Below, piece by piece: positions 32,965-42,838 of a DNA stretch of 64,000 nucleotides. Within the stretch, counting starts at the first letter, position 1. Each line of letters starts with the position of its first letter. Origin of the DNA: Sphingopyxis sp. 2PD (GTDB lineage Bacteria; Pseudomonadota; Alphaproteobacteria; Sphingomonadales; Sphingomonadaceae); the NCBI RefSeq assembly GCF_005503695.1, contig NZ_SCMU01000005.1, forward strand, positions 62,001 through 126,000, given 5' to 3'. The notes below the pieces were generated by a model. It saw only the letters and a program-made list of their open reading frames with translations, did not search any database and was not told the origin of the DNA. Position numbers and translations under genes: made by a program.

Positions 32965-34251
32965 ATGGATCAGATCGTCATTCGCGGCGGCCAGCGACTC
33001 AAGGGCCGTATCCCCATCTCCGGCGCCAAGAATGCGGCGCTCACGCTGCTGCCTTGCGCGCTGCTCACCGACGAACCGCTGACGCTGCGCAACCTGCCAC
33101 GGCTCGCCGACGTCGATGGCTTTGGTCATTTGCTCAACCAGCTCGGCTGCTCGACGACGATCGAAGGATCGCGCCCCGAAGATTTCGGCCGCGTGATGAC
33201 CGCGCGGACAACGACGCTGACTTCGACCGTCGCCCCCTATGACATCGTGCGCAAGATGCGCGCGTCGATCCTCGTCCTCGGTCCGCTGCTCGCGCGCGCG
33301 GGCGAAGCGACGGTGTCGCTGCCCGGCGGCTGTGCGATCGGCAACCGCCCGATAGACCTGCACCTGAAAGCGCTGGAGGCGTTCGGCGCCGAGATCGAGC
33401 TCGCCTCGGGTTATGTCAAGGCGAGCGCACCCGGCCGCGGACGCCTGCCCGGCGGCAAATTCACCTTCCCCGTGGTGTCGGTCGGCGCGACCGAAAATGC
33501 GCTGATGGCGGCGGTGCTCGCCAAGGGCACCTGCGTCCTTGAGAACGCCGCACGCGAGCCCGAGATCGTCGACCTGTGCAACTGCCTGGTCGCGATGGGC
33601 GCGCATATCGAGGGTATCGGCACCGAAACGCTGAGCATCGAGGGCGTCGACCGCCTGCACGGCGCAACCTACCGGGTGATGGCCGACCGTATCGAGGCGG
33701 GCAGCTATGCCTGCGCCGCCGTTATCACCGAGGGCGATGTCGAACTGGTCGGCGCAAAGGCCAGCGAAATGGAGGCGACGCTTTCGGCGTTGCGCCAGGC
33801 CGGTGCGACGGTCGAAGAGAGCAAGACCGGCATCCGCGTCGCGATGTCGGGGCGCGCCGAACCCGTCACCCTGTCGACCGCGCCCTACCCGGGCTTTGCG
33901 ACCGACATGCAGGCGCAGTTCATGGCGATGGCGACGCTCGGCAAGGGCGCCAGCCTGTTCACCGAAACGATCTTCGAAAACCGCTACATGCATGTTCCGG
34001 AGCTCGCTCGCATGGGCTGCGACATCGAAGTGCGCGGACGCAGCGCGGTGGTGCGTGGGGTCGATCATCTGGTCGGCGCGCCGGTGATGGCGACGGACCT
34101 CCGCGCATCGATGAGCCTGATCATCGCCGGGCTCGCGGCGCAGGGCCAGACCGAGGTCAACCGCGTCTATCACCTCGATCGCGGCTACGAGCGGTTGGAG
34201 GAAAAACTCCAGGCGGTCGGCGCCGACATCGAACGGATCAGCGCGGGCTGA
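32965..34251 (+). CDS. murA: UDP-N-acetylglucosamine 1-carboxyvinyltransferase
   Basis: A 428-residue enzyme that transfers enolpyruvate from PEP to UDP-GlcNAc, the first committed step of peptidoglycan synthesis, in the cytoplasm. The substrate-binding [13 protein letters not shown] lies at residues 18-30. The active-site loop has Cys123 in [16 protein letters not shown], the residue fosfomycin attacks. Length and the whole two-domain pattern match standard MurA. The gene overlaps the convergent hydrolase by 14 bp at the 3' ends. Confidence 0.98.
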   Translation: MDQIVIRGGQRLKGRIPISGAKNAALTLLPCALLTDEPLTLRNLPRLADVDGFGHLLNQLGCSTTIEGSRPEDFGRVMTARTTTLTSTVAPYDIVRKMRASILVLGPLLARAGEATVSLPGGCAIGNRPIDLHLKALEAFGAEIELASGYVKASAPGRGRLPGGKFTFPVVSVGATENALMAAVLAKGTCVLENAAREPEIVDLCNCLVAMGAHIEGIGTETLSIEGVDRLHGATYRVMADRIEAGSYACAAVITEGDVELVGAKASEMEATLSALRQAGATVEESKTGIRVAMSGRAEPVTLSTAPYPGFATDMQAQFMAMATLGKGASLFTETIFENRYMHVPELARMGCDIEVRGRSAVVRGVDHLVGAPVMATDLRASMSLIIAGLAAQGQTEVNRVYHLDRGYERLEEKLQAVGADIERISAG

Positions 34252-35515
34252 CGGTCTTTGTCAGATGCTCGGCGCGCCCGTAAGGCCCGCGCGCGGCACC
34301 CTTGATCCAGTCGCCGAGCAGCTTCAGATAGCCGTCGGTAATCCGCGTTCCGCTGCGCGACCCATCGGCATTGGTTCGATATTCGAACATGCCATGGTCG
34401 GTGTCGGGAAACAGATAAACGTCGACCGGCTTGCCGCCCTTGGCAAGACCGAGCAGCGCACCCCGCGTCGTTTCGATCGGTGCCTCGCGATCCTCGCCCG
34501 CTAGAACCCATAGCAAGGGCGCATCGAGCTTTTTCAGCGCCGCCAACGCGTCATAGTCCCAGATCAGCTCCAGATTATCGAAACGCGCGCGGCCCACGCG
34601 GCGCATTTCGTCATTCGACATGCGCAGCATCGCGCCGCTATGCTCCCCCGCGATCGTCGCCGCCCACGGTTTGCCGGCCATGTCGCGCCGCACGGCGTCC
34701 AGATCATCATAACCCGCGGCAAAATTCGACAGTAACAGCTTGCTGGTCGCCGCAGACAGCCGGTTGACGAGCCCGACGGCATCATCGCCCAGCCCCGCTG
34801 CCCGCACTTCCGAAACCAGCTGTTCGCGGTCCTCCTCGATCGGCGATGCGACAAGGCCGAAACCGATCGCGACAAAATCGGCCTTCGTCAACGTCGCGGC
34901 GCGCGGCGCGACCCACCCGCCCTGACTGCCGCCGAAAAATCCTGCGCGGCCGGCCCGGCCCGGCGTCATGCTGCGCGCCTGATCGAGCGCATGCACGGCA
35001 TCGGCGGCGAGCAGTTCGAAATTCTGCGTATATTCGCCTTCCGATGCGCCGGTGCCGCGCTTGTCATAGACGAATACCGAAATCCCCTGCGCCGCCATCG
35101 CATAGCCATAGACCCCGCCGATCGGCGAATTGCGCTCCGACCCGTGGACCATGACCACGAGCGGGCGTTTGGGATCGGCGGTTGGCGGCTCGATCAGCAC
35201 CCCGGACAGCTTGGTCCCCACGCTGTTGAATGTCGCAGGCGTTTCGCGAAAAACGATCGGCTTCCACGTCGCCCCGCCGATCATTACGCCATCGTTGCGG
35301 CACGCGAGCGGCGCCGTCGCATCCGTGGTTGCTCCGCGGCGGCCGTCGCGGAACAGGTAGCGCAGCCCCGGCGCCGCGATCGACGGCAAGGGAGCGAGGA
35401 CAACAAAATCGCCATCGGGTGCGGCGTAAGTGCCGGGCTGGCAGGAAGTTTGGGCGAGCGCCGGTGCGGACAGGCAGGCAGCGAGCAGGACGAACGGAGT
35501 GGCGAGACGTTTCAT
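34238..35515 (-). CDS. Exported alpha/beta hydrolase of the prolyl-oligopeptidase-like type
   Basis: A 425-residue protein with a signal peptide ([21 protein letters not shown]). The N-terminal 120 residues are variable. The hydrolase core includes [27 protein letters not shown], the nucleophile elbow [11 protein letters not shown], the acid region [12 protein letters not shown] and the His in [10 protein letters not shown]. It fits exported serine hydrolases that act on esters or short peptides, with no more precise assignment possible. It overlaps murA by 14 bp in convergent orientation. About 50 bp separates it from the DMT exporter upstream. Confidence 0.88.
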   Translation of the reverse strand: MKRLATPFVLLAACLSAPALAQTSCQPGTYAAPDGDFVVLAPLPSIAAPGLRYLFRDGRRGATTDATAPLACRNDGVMIGGATWKPIVFRETPATFNSVGTKLSGVLIEPPTADPKRPLVVMVHGSERNSPIGGVYGYAMAAQGISVFVYDKRGTGASEGEYTQNFELLAADAVHALDQARSMTPGRAGRAGFFGGSQGGWVAPRAATLTKADFVAIGFGLVASPIEEDREQLVSEVRAAGLGDDAVGLVNRLSAATSKLLLSNFAAGYDDLDAVRRDMAGKPWAATIAGEHSGAMLRMSNDEMRRVGRARFDNLELIWDYDALAALKKLDAPLLWVLAGEDREAPIETTRGALLGLAKGGKPVDVYLFPDTDHGMFEYRTNADGSRSGTRITDGYLKLLGDWIKGAARGPYGRAEHLTKTVSPR

Positions 35516-35565
35516 GTCGCCGTCCTACCGAAACAATACACCCGTGACAACCAAGGGTCGCGAAC

Positions 35566-36522
35566 CTACGCGTCGCGCTCCACCGGAACCGCGACCATAT
35601 TGCCGCTGACCGACGGGCGATCGGGCCTTTTCGCCACCGCGATCACCAGCCCGACCAGCGCCACCGCACCGCCCGCGATCGACAGCGGCGCCCAGCGATA
35701 CCCTTCGAACAGTGTCGAAAAGCCCATCGCGATGATCGGGATCAGCACGCTCGACCATGCCGCCTGTCCCGGTCCGACCGCGCGGATGATGTTGAAATAG
35801 AGCGGGAAGGTCACCGCGCTGGCGACGACCCCCAGATACAGCACGCCGCCCAGATAGGCCGGTGTCGCCTCGATCACCGGCGGGCCGGTGGTCGCCCAGG
35901 CAAAGCCGGCATCGCCCAGGGCGCCAAACAGCATCGCCCACGCGATCATTACCGCCATTGACTGCTCGCGCGCCACGCTTGATCCCTGCATCACATTCGA
36001 TGCCGACGCGCTGATCACGCCGCACAGGGTGAGCGCGGTGCCGATCAGCACTTCGGCGGCCCCGACGTTGGCGGCGCGATATTCGTGCAGGATCATCATC
36101 CCCACCCCGACGATCGCGATTCCGGCGCCGAGCAGAAAGCGTCCCTCGACTTTCGTCTTCAGGAAGATGCGCCCGAGCAGGGTGTTCGGAACAATCAGCA
36201 GCGCGAACAGCACCGCAACCAGTCCCGAGGTGATGTGCAGCTCGGCGCGATAGACGAAATTGAAGTTGAGCGCGAACTGCGCGAGCCCGAGCAGCGCCGC
36301 AAACCCCCAGCCGAACCCCGAGAGCGTCAATCGTTCGCGACGCCAGGCCGCATAGGCGAACATCGCGGCGGCGCCGACGAAAAAGCGGTAAGCGACCGAC
36401 CAGCTGGGGGGCACGACGCCGAGTTGCCCGGTGATCACGATCCACGTCGATCCCCAGATCAGGGTGATGAAGAGGAAGGGGAATAGGACGCGCGGAGCCA
36501 GCAGGCTGGGCGGCGCGCTCAT
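35566..36522 (-). CDS. DMT-family (EamA) exporter
   Basis: A 318-residue inner-membrane protein with about ten membrane segments in two EamA repeats. The first repeat opens with FLFITLIWGSTWIVITGQLG. A second-half segment, AIVGVGMMILHEY, and the late IMAMGFSTLFEGYRWAPLSI are typical. Members export metabolites or amino acids. It starts at 36522, overlapping the threonine aldolase stop by 4 bp, so translation is coupled. An amino-acid export role would suit this neighbour but is not shown. Confidence 0.9.
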   Translation of the reverse strand: MSAPPSLLAPRVLFPFLFITLIWGSTWIVITGQLGVVPPSWSVAYRFFVGAAAMFAYAAWRRERLTLSGFGWGFAALLGLAQFALNFNFVYRAELHITSGLVAVLFALLIVPNTLLGRIFLKTKVEGRFLLGAGIAIVGVGMMILHEYRAANVGAAEVLIGTALTLCGVISASASNVMQGSSVAREQSMAVMIAWAMLFGALGDAGFAWATTGPPVIEATPAYLGGVLYLGVVASAVTFPLYFNIIRAVGPGQAAWSSVLIPIIAMGFSTLFEGYRWAPLSIAGGAVALVGLVIAVAKRPDRPSVSGNMVAVPVERDA

Positions 36523-37529
36523 AGCGCGGCGATCGCGGCGGCAAATGGCGCGACCGCCTGCGCATCCTGATCCCAGCTCGCCACCAACCGCGCCGCGCCT
36601 TCGCCCCAATCGTAGAAATCAAAACCGGCGCCGCGCAGTTTCGCGGCCTCGGCAGGCGTCAGCCGGACGAACAATTCATTCGCTTCGACGGGGTGCATCA
36701 ACCGGTCGCCGCACGCCGCCGCCAGCGCCGCCGCCCCGGCGTTCGCCGCGCGCGCATTGTCGAGCCACAGGTCGTTGGTCAGCATCGCGCGAATCTGCGC
36801 CGCCACGAACCGCCCCTTGCTGAGCAAATGGCCGCCGCGTTTTTTCAGCTCGCGGACCCCCGGCCCGCCGCTGCCGCCAAAGAAGACGATCGCCTCGGCC
36901 ATCATCGCACCATTCTTGGTGAAGCCGAACGACAGCGCGTCGACCCCGGCGCGCCAGGTCACATCGGCGGGGGCGCAATCGAGATAGGCGACGGCATTGG
37001 CAAAGCGCGCGCCGTCCATATGCAGCTTCATGCCATTGGCGCGCGCGACCTGGCTGATCTCGCCAATCTCTTCGGCGCGCCACACGAGGCCATATTCGGT
37101 CGCGTTGGTGATGCTGATCGCCGCGGGCTGCACCTGATGGACATCCTGGCGAATCCCGGCGATTCGTGCTTTCAGCGCCTCGGCGTCGATTTTCGCTCCG
37201 CGCCCCGGCAAGGTCATCAACTTGGCGCCGCCCGAATAAAAGGTCGGCGCGCCGCATTCATCAACTTCGATATGCGCTTCCTCGTAACACAGGATGCCCT
37301 GCCACGGTCGCACGAAATGGGCGAGGATGATGCTGTTCGCGGCGGTTCCGGTGGGGATCCACACGACTTCGCAGTCGGTTTCGAACAGCTCCGAAAAGGC
37401 CGCGTCGAGCGACTGGCTCAGCGCATCGCCATCATAGGCGGTGTCGACATGATTGGCAGCCGCCATCGCTTCCATCACCACCGGATGAACCGTTGCAGCA
37501 TTGTCGGAGAAAAAGCGGGTAGCAGTCAC
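36519..37529 (-). CDS. ltaE: Low-specificity threonine aldolase-like PLP enzyme
   Basis: A 336-residue fold-type I PLP enzyme of the beta-eliminating lyase/threonine aldolase family. It splits L-threonine or allo-threonine to glycine and acetaldehyde in characterised members. The PLP Lys lies in VDALSFGFTKNGAMMAEA, the His stacking on PLP is near CYEEAHIEVDECGAP, and DGARFANAVAYL is conserved. Length matches the family (about 340). It is translationally coupled to a DMT exporter downstream. Stereospecificity is not determined. Confidence 0.92.
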   Translation of the reverse strand: MTATRFFSDNAATVHPVVMEAMAAANHVDTAYDGDALSQSLDAAFSELFETDCEVVWIPTGTAANSIILAHFVRPWQGILCYEEAHIEVDECGAPTFYSGGAKLMTLPGRGAKIDAEALKARIAGIRQDVHQVQPAAISITNATEYGLVWRAEEIGEISQVARANGMKLHMDGARFANAVAYLDCAPADVTWRAGVDALSFGFTKNGAMMAEAIVFFGGSGGPGVRELKKRGGHLLSKGRFVAAQIRAMLTNDLWLDNARAANAGAAALAAACGDRLMHPVEANELFVRLTPAEAAKLRGAGFDFYDWGEGAARLVASWDQDAQAVAPFAAAIAAL

Positions 37530-37599
37530 GAATCGCGCCTTAGCGCAGGTCTCGCCGTCTTGCTAATTCTTCATTTCACAATGGCTATTTGCGCCCGGT

Positions 37600-37779
37600 T
37601 TAACGGTGCCGATACATCCATTTGCGTAGCGTGCGCGATTTGCGGACCATATATTGTCCCGGCCAGATGACACGCGTTCGAACGCCGTGGCGGTCGAGCA
37701 CCAGGCCCGTACGGGGAAACCAGATGTGGCATGGCTGCCAGTCATAATCGGCTGTATGGGGGGTAGGTTCGATCGGCAT
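37600..37779 (-). CDS. Small basic protein of unknown function
   Basis: A 59-residue protein (start MPIEPTPHTADYDWQPCHIW) without signal peptide or membrane segment. It is rich in Trp, Arg and Tyr, with a strongly basic C-terminal part (MVRKSRTLRKWMYRHR). The codon third positions are less GC-rich than those of neighbours, so the call is only moderate. A longer start at 37803 is possible. It lies alone between ltaE and argG. About 170 bp between its start and argG holds nothing I can identify. Confidence 0.5.
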   Translation of the reverse strand: MPIEPTPHTADYDWQPCHIWFPRTGLVLDRHGVRTRVIWPGQYMVRKSRTLRKWMYRHR

Positions 37780-37948
37780 GGCTGATCCTTGCAATAAGCC
37801 CAACCCGCACCATCGGCTTTTACATCTTCCCCGCTTTTCAACCCTTTCTCTAACACATATCCGCGCCCGAGTCAGGCAAGTGCCGCGGCGGCGCGACGCA
37901 CCGACAGGGCATCTTGGCCCTCGCCGCGCCGCAATCGACGGCGCCGCC

Positions 37949-39166
37949 TTAGCGGTCGCGCTTCGCCAACAGCTTGAGGCGTAGCGCGTTCAGTTTGATG
38001 AACCCCGCCGCGTCTTTCTGATCATAGGCACCCGCGTCATCCTCGAACGTCACATGGCGCTCGCTGTAAAGGCTATTCGGCGACTTGCGCCCAACGACGT
38101 TGGCGTTGCCCTTGTAGAGCTTGAGCCGGACGGTGCCCGACACCTTTTCCTGGCTATGGTCGATCGCCGCCTGCAACATCTCGCGTTCGGGCGCGAACCA
38201 GAAACCGTTGTAGATGAGCTCGGCATATTTGGGCATGAGCTCGTCTTTCAGGTGCGCGGCGCCGCGGTCGAGCGTGATGCTTTCGATGCCGCGATGCGCC
38301 CGCGCATAGATTTCGCCGCCCGGCGTCTCGTACATGCCGCGCGACTTCATGCCGACGAAGCGGTTTTCGACGAGGTCGAGGCGGCCGATGCCATGCTTGC
38401 GGCCGAGGTCGTTGAGCGCCGCGAGCAAGGTCGCGGGCGACATCGCTTCGCCGTTCAGCGCCACCCCGTCGCCGCGTTCGAAATCGACCGTGATATATTC
38501 GGGGGCGTCGGGCGCATCCTCGGGATTGACGGTGCGCGAATAGACATAGTCGGGGGTCTCGTCCCACGGATTTTCCAGCACCTTGCCCTCGCTCGAGGTG
38601 TGCAGCAGATTGGCGTCGGTCGAGAAGGAGCTTTCGCCGCGCTTGTCCTTCGGCACCGGAATCTGGTGCTGTTCGGCCCAGGCAATCAGCGCGGTGCGGC
38701 TCGTTAGATCCCATTCGCGCCACGGCGCGATGACCTTGATGTCGGGGTTCAGCGCATAGGCCGACAGTTCGAAGCGGACTTGGTCATTGCCCTTGCCCGT
38801 CGCGCCATGCGCGACCGCGTCGGCGCCGGTTTCGCGCGCGATTTCGACCAGCCGTTTCGAAATCAGCGGACGGGCGATCGACGTGCCAAGCAGATAATCG
38901 CCTTCGTACCGCGCGTTGGCGCGCATCATCGGGAAAACGAAGTCGCGAACAAATTCTTCGCGCAGGTCGTCGATATAGATATGCTCGGGCTTGATCCCCA
39001 TCAACTCGGCCTTGGCGCGCGCGGGCTCCAGCTCCTCGCCCTGCCCCAGATCGGCGGTGAAGGTCACCACCTCGCAGCCATAGGTGACCTGCAGCCACTT
39101 CAGGATGACGCTGGTATCGAGGCCGCCCGAATAGGCAAGGACGACGCGCTTGATGGAATCGGACAT
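37949..39166 (-). CDS. argG: Argininosuccinate synthase
   Basis: A 405-residue enzyme that joins citrulline and aspartate with ATP to form argininosuccinate, the penultimate step of arginine synthesis. The N-terminal ATP-binding P-loop is [16 protein letters not shown] (residues 10-25). [16 protein letters not shown] and the citrulline/aspartate-binding region [18 protein letters not shown] are standard. Length equals type I enzymes (about 400). It is divergent from the S46 peptidase, with 153 bp between the starts. Confidence 0.98.
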   Translation of the reverse strand: MSDSIKRVVLAYSGGLDTSVILKWLQVTYGCEVVTFTADLGQGEELEPARAKAELMGIKPEHIYIDDLREEFVRDFVFPMMRANARYEGDYLLGTSIARPLISKRLVEIARETGADAVAHGATGKGNDQVRFELSAYALNPDIKVIAPWREWDLTSRTALIAWAEQHQIPVPKDKRGESSFSTDANLLHTSSEGKVLENPWDETPDYVYSRTVNPEDAPDAPEYITVDFERGDGVALNGEAMSPATLLAALNDLGRKHGIGRLDLVENRFVGMKSRGMYETPGGEIYARAHRGIESITLDRGAAHLKDELMPKYAELIYNGFWFAPEREMLQAAIDHSQEKVSGTVRLKLYKGNANVVGRKSPNSLYSERHVTFEDDAGAYDQKDAAGFIKLNALRLKLLAKRDR

Positions 39167-39255
39167 GGCGGTACCTTTGGCGAGGGAATATCGCGGGCGC
39201 GGCTAGCAGCCTGCCCGCCCCCGCGCAACCGCGATGCGCTACGACAACATTCCCC

Positions 39256-39294
39256 TTGGCCGCGCGGACGTCGACCGCTAGTATCAGATGATAC
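39256..39294 (+). promoter_or_regulatory. Promoter with palindrome over the -10 box
   Basis: TTGGCC (39256-39261) and TAGTAT (39279-39284) are spaced by 17 bp upstream of the S46 peptidase. GTATCAGATGATAC (39281-39294) has perfect 6-bp arms and overlaps the -10 box, as a repressor site would. The site and promoter are predictions from sequence only. Confidence 0.45.
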
Positions 39295-39319
39295 CATATC
39301 TCACGGACGAGGATTTTTG

Positions 39320-41389
39320 ATGCGCCTGACCCTTGCTTTCGCTTCTGCCGCCGCCGCGGCGTTCGCCGTCGCCACCCCCGCTGCTGCCGAGGAAGGTATG
39401 TGGACGTTCGACGGCGTCCCGACCGACGCGATCCGCAACGCCTATGGCTGGGCGCCCGACAAGCAATGGCTGGACCGGACGCAGGCGGCGGCGGTGCGGC
39501 TGACCGGCGGCTGTTCGGCGTCGTTCGTGTCGGGCGAAGGCTTGATCCTGACCAACCATCATTGCGTCATCAGCTGCCTGCAGAATCTGTCGACCGCCGA
39601 AAATGACCTGGTCGCGGGTGGCTTCAACGCCGCCGACCGCGCGCGCGAACGCCAATGCCCCGGCCAGCAGGCCGAGGTCGTCACGTCGATCACCGACGTC
39701 ACCGGCGATATTCAGGGCGTGATCGGATCGCTGACCGGCGAGGCGCTGGTCAAGGCGCGCGACGCACGCATCGCCGAACTCGAATCGGCGGGCTGCACCG
39801 ACCGCGCCAAGACGCGCTGCCAGGTCGTGACCTTGTTCGGCGGCGGCCAATACAAGCTGTATCAATATCGCAAGTACAGCGACGTCCGCATCGCTTGGGC
39901 GCCCGAATTCCAGGCGGCCTTCTTCGGCGGCGACCCCGACAATTTCAACTTCCCGCGCTACGCGATGGATGCCGCCTTCCTGCGCGCCTATGAAGGCGGC
40001 AAGCCGGTCGCGACGCCCACCCACCTCAAATGGAATCCGCGCGCGCCGCAGGAAGGCGAGATCACCTTCGTCGTCGGCAACCCCGGTTCGACCCAGCGCC
40101 TGCTGACCGAAACGCAGCGCGAATTCCAGCGCGCCGAGCGCCTGCCGCTGACGCTGATCCTGCTGTCTGAGTTCCGGGGCCGCCTGATCGCGAGCATGGA
40201 AGGCGATGCCGACAAGACCCGCGAAGGCGGCGACGAGCTGTTCGGATATGAAAACAGCTTCAAGGCCTTGTCAGGGCAGCTGCGCGCGCTCAACGATCCC
40301 GCCTTTACTGCCAAGCTGGCCGCCGAGGAAGCCGACCTGCGCGCCCGGGTCAAGGGCAATGCCGAAATCGGCGATCCCTGGTCCGAAATCGACAAGGCGA
40401 TGGCCGAACGCCGCAACACCTACCTCGACAGCGTGTTCCTGCAGAACGGCCCCGCCAGCTATTCGACGTTGGTCGGTTATGCGATGACGCTGGTGCGCGC
40501 CGCCGCCGAACGCGGCAAGCCGAACAGCGAGCGCCTGCCCGGTTTCACCGACTCGGCGCTGCCGCTCACCGAAAAGCGGCTGACCGATCCGGTGCCGACC
40601 TATCCCTGGCTGGAAGAACTGGGCGTCAGCTTCTGGGCCAGCAAGGCGCGCGAATATCTGGGCGCCGACAATGCCGACGTCAAAATGCTGCTGGGCAAGG
40701 AAAGCCCCGAAGCGCTCGGCAAGCGGCTGGTCGAAGGGACGAAGCTCGCCGATCCCGCCTATCGCAAGCAATTGTGGGAGGGCGGCGCCGCGGCGATCGC
40801 GGCGTCGGACGACCCGATGATCCGCTTCTTCAGCCAGCTCGATCCGCGCGCCCGCGCAATCAAGACGGCGTTCGACCGCGACTATGATGCGCCGGTCACC
40901 GCGGCGCAGGCACGATTGGCAAAGGCGCGCTTCGCCGCCTATGGCGACAAGCTCTATCCCGACGCGACCTTCACGCTGCGCCTGTCCTATGGCCAGGTGA
41001 AGGGGTGGACCGAGCGCGGCAAGCCGGTGCCGGCGACGACCGTGATGGGTGGCACTTACGACCGGGCGACGGGGCAGCTGCCCTACAAACTGGCCGACGG
41101 GTTCGTGAAGGCGGAGTCGCGGATTAACAAGAATGTCGTCTATGACTTCGTCACGACCAACGATATCATCGGCGGCAATTCGGGGTCGCCGGTCATCGCG
41201 CGCGACGGCAGCGTGATCGGCACCGCGTTCGATGGCAATATCCACTCGCTGGGCGGCAATTTCGGCTATGACGGCACGCTGAACCGCACCGTCGCGGTGT
41301 CGACCGCGGCGATCCAGGAAGGGCTGGAGAAAATCTGGCCCGCCCCGGCGCTGGTCGCCGAACTGAAGGGTGGCACGAAACGGCGATAA
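39320..41389 (+). CDS. S46-family dipeptidyl-peptidase
   Basis: A 689-residue exported serine exopeptidase that releases dipeptides from peptide N-termini. The signal peptide is residues 1-23 (ending TPAAAEE). The catalytic His is His81 in LTNHHCV and the nucleophile Ser621 in IGGNSGSPV. The S1-pocket position, Arg in DPP11 and Gly in DPP7, is Gly639 in AFDGNIHS, suggesting DPP7-like preference for hydrophobic P1 residues. The frame runs open upstream through argG, but the ATG at 39320 gives the signal peptide. It acts in the periplasm, feeding on external peptides. Confidence 0.94.
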   Translation: MRLTLAFASAAAAAFAVATPAAAEEGMWTFDGVPTDAIRNAYGWAPDKQWLDRTQAAAVRLTGGCSASFVSGEGLILTNHHCVISCLQNLSTAENDLVAGGFNAADRARERQCPGQQAEVVTSITDVTGDIQGVIGSLTGEALVKARDARIAELESAGCTDRAKTRCQVVTLFGGGQYKLYQYRKYSDVRIAWAPEFQAAFFGGDPDNFNFPRYAMDAAFLRAYEGGKPVATPTHLKWNPRAPQEGEITFVVGNPGSTQRLLTETQREFQRAERLPLTLILLSEFRGRLIASMEGDADKTREGGDELFGYENSFKALSGQLRALNDPAFTAKLAAEEADLRARVKGNAEIGDPWSEIDKAMAERRNTYLDSVFLQNGPASYSTLVGYAMTLVRAAAERGKPNSERLPGFTDSALPLTEKRLTDPVPTYPWLEELGVSFWASKAREYLGADNADVKMLLGKESPEALGKRLVEGTKLADPAYRKQLWEGGAAAIAASDDPMIRFFSQLDPRARAIKTAFDRDYDAPVTAAQARLAKARFAAYGDKLYPDATFTLRLSYGQVKGWTERGKPVPATTVMGGTYDRATGQLPYKLADGFVKAESRINKNVVYDFVTTNDIIGGNSGSPVIARDGSVIGTAFDGNIHSLGGNFGYDGTLNRTVAVSTAAIQEGLEKIWPAPALVAELKGGTKRR

Positions 41390-41411
41390 TCGCCCGCCGG
41401 GAGGAACCGCG

Positions 41412-41849
41412 ATGGCCAAGAGTGAATTGAAGACCAAGGCTACCGAGGCGTCGGTCGCCGACTTCATCGCCGCGGTTCCCGAAGCGCGGCGCCGCGAGGA
41501 GGCGGCGGTGATCGACGCGATCCACCGCCGCGTTACCGGGCTGGAACCGAAGATGTGGGGGCCGTCGATCATCGGCTATGGCAGCTATGACTATGTCTAT
41601 GACAGCGGCCGGTCGGGAACGATGTGCCGCGCCGGGTTCAGCCCGCGCAAGGCGGCGATGACGCTGTATCTGATGGGCCATTATTGCGACCGGCAACCCG
41701 AGGCCGACGCGCTGTTCGCGCGGCTGGGCAAGTATAAGACGGGCAAGTCGTGTCTTTACGTCAACAAGCTGGCGGATGTTGATTTGGACGTGCTGGAGCA
41801 GCTGATTGTGCTCAGCTGGGATGTCATGAACGAGCGTTATCCGGGATAG
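41412..41849 (+). CDS. DUF1801-domain protein
   Basis: A 145-residue protein matching the DUF1801 (YdhG/YjbR-like) fold: early helix VADFIAAVPEARRREEAAVI, then MWGPSIIGYGSYDYVYDSG, and the late KYKTGKSCLYVNKLADVD. Length is typical. No catalytic role is known for the family. It starts 22 bp after the S46 peptidase, following GGAGGAACCGCG, and could be on the same transcript. Repeat R6 begins 51 bp after its stop codon. Confidence 0.9.
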   Translation: MAKSELKTKATEASVADFIAAVPEARRREEAAVIDAIHRRVTGLEPKMWGPSIIGYGSYDYVYDSGRSGTMCRAGFSPRKAAMTLYLMGHYCDRQPEADALFARLGKYKTGKSCLYVNKLADVDLDVLEQLIVLSWDVMNERYPG

Positions 41850-41900
41850 ATATTGCGGACATGGCCAATGGCCGGTTGCGACCGGAAGGGGACGTGTCTT

Positions 41901-42011
41901 CTCCCCTCCCTTTTAGGGAGGGGCTGGGGGTGGGTAGCCGCCGAAGGCGGCATTCTGCCTCGGCTCGCTTCGCTCGCACCCACCCCTAACCCCTCCCTGA
42001 AAGGGAGGGGA
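41901..42011. repeat. Intergenic palindromic repeat R6
   Basis: The end CTCCCCTCCCTTTTAGGGAGGGG (41901-41923 region) pairs with the right end at 41991-42011. The inner TGGGGGTGGGT and ACCCACCCCTAA also pair, giving a long hairpin. It lies in the gap between convergent DUF1801 and molybdo-oxidoreductase genes. It resembles R7 and R9 in its ends. Confidence 0.87.
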
Positions 42012-42067
42012 ATGGCTTAAAACCACCCCAAAGCCGCCATCCCTTCCGGCCCAGAGGGGCCAACCGG

Positions 42068-42838
42068 TCAAATCCCCGCATACCATTCATAATCGATGCG
42101 ATCTTCCCAATAGCCGCCCTTGCCCGCGCCGATGCCGTCGAGGCTGGCGACTGCTTCGATCGCGTTCACATATTTGGCGTGTTTGTAGCCGAGCTGGCGC
42201 TCGATCCGCAGGCGCAGCGGCGCGCCGTTGGCGATTGGCAGCACCGCGTCGTTGAGCGCCCAGGCCAGGATCGTCTGCGGGTGCCGCGCGTCGATCATGT
42301 CGCAGCTTTCATAATAGAGCGCGTCGCCGAGCCGGTCAGCGCAGCGAAAGACGATATAGCGCGCATTGTCGCTGACCCCGGCGGCGGCGAGGATGCGCGA
42401 CAGCTGGACCCCGGTCCATTGCCCGATAGCGCTCCACCCTTCGACGCAGTCGTGGCGGGTGATCTGGGTGCGCTGCGGCATCGCGCGGATGTCGGCCATC
42501 GACAGCGATAGCGGCCGCGCGACCAGTCCGGTGACCGCGACCCGCCAGTCGCCGAAGCCGCTCGCGGCATGCGCGGCATAGGCGGCGCCCGCGGGCAGCC
42601 GCGTGCCATTGGGCCGGAAGTAAGGCGACAGGTCGGCGCGGCTATATTCGCGCGCCAGAGCGTTGCGGTCGATGAGCGCGCGCTGGCTCGCGCGGTTCAT
42701 CTCCTCGCCCATCGACAAGATCTTGCGCACTGCGGGCGCGTCGTTGATCGCGTCGCAAGCCGACAGCAGCGGCAATGTTGCAGCAAGGCCGCCGACGCGG
42801 GCGATCAGCTGGCGGCGCGGCAGAATGATCTCGTTCAT
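42068..42838 (-). CDS. Molybdopterin-dependent oxidoreductase (sulfite oxidase/MsrP type), probably lipid-anchored
   Basis: A 256-residue protein of the sulfite oxidase/YedY superfamily. The Mo-ligand Cys is Cys131 in TRHDCVEGWSAIG. Pterin-pocket segments include LYYESCDMIDARHPQT and GAPLRLRIERQLGYKHAKYV. Arg8-Arg9 (LPRRQLIARVGG) fit Tat export of a folded cofactor enzyme. The signal also ends in LLSACD, a lipobox with Asp at +2, which in enterobacteria retains lipoproteins in the inner membrane. The downstream cytochrome b gene is read first in the operon and overlaps by 4 bp. The substrate is unknown. Confidence 0.9.
   Translation of the reverse strand: MNEIILPRRQLIARVGGLAATLPLLSACDAINDAPAVRKILSMGEEMNRASQRALIDRNALAREYSRADLSPYFRPNGTRLPAGAAYAAHAASGFGDWRVAVTGLVARPLSLSMADIRAMPQRTQITRHDCVEGWSAIGQWTGVQLSRILAAAGVSDNARYIVFRCADRLGDALYYESCDMIDARHPQTILAWALNDAVLPIANGAPLRLRIERQLGYKHAKYVNAIEAVASLDGIGAGKGGYWEDRIDYEWYAGI

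Noticed and set aside
38780-39319. 5' extension of the S46 peptidase gene
   Set aside because: It runs antisense to argG and would hide the signal peptide that starts at 39320.
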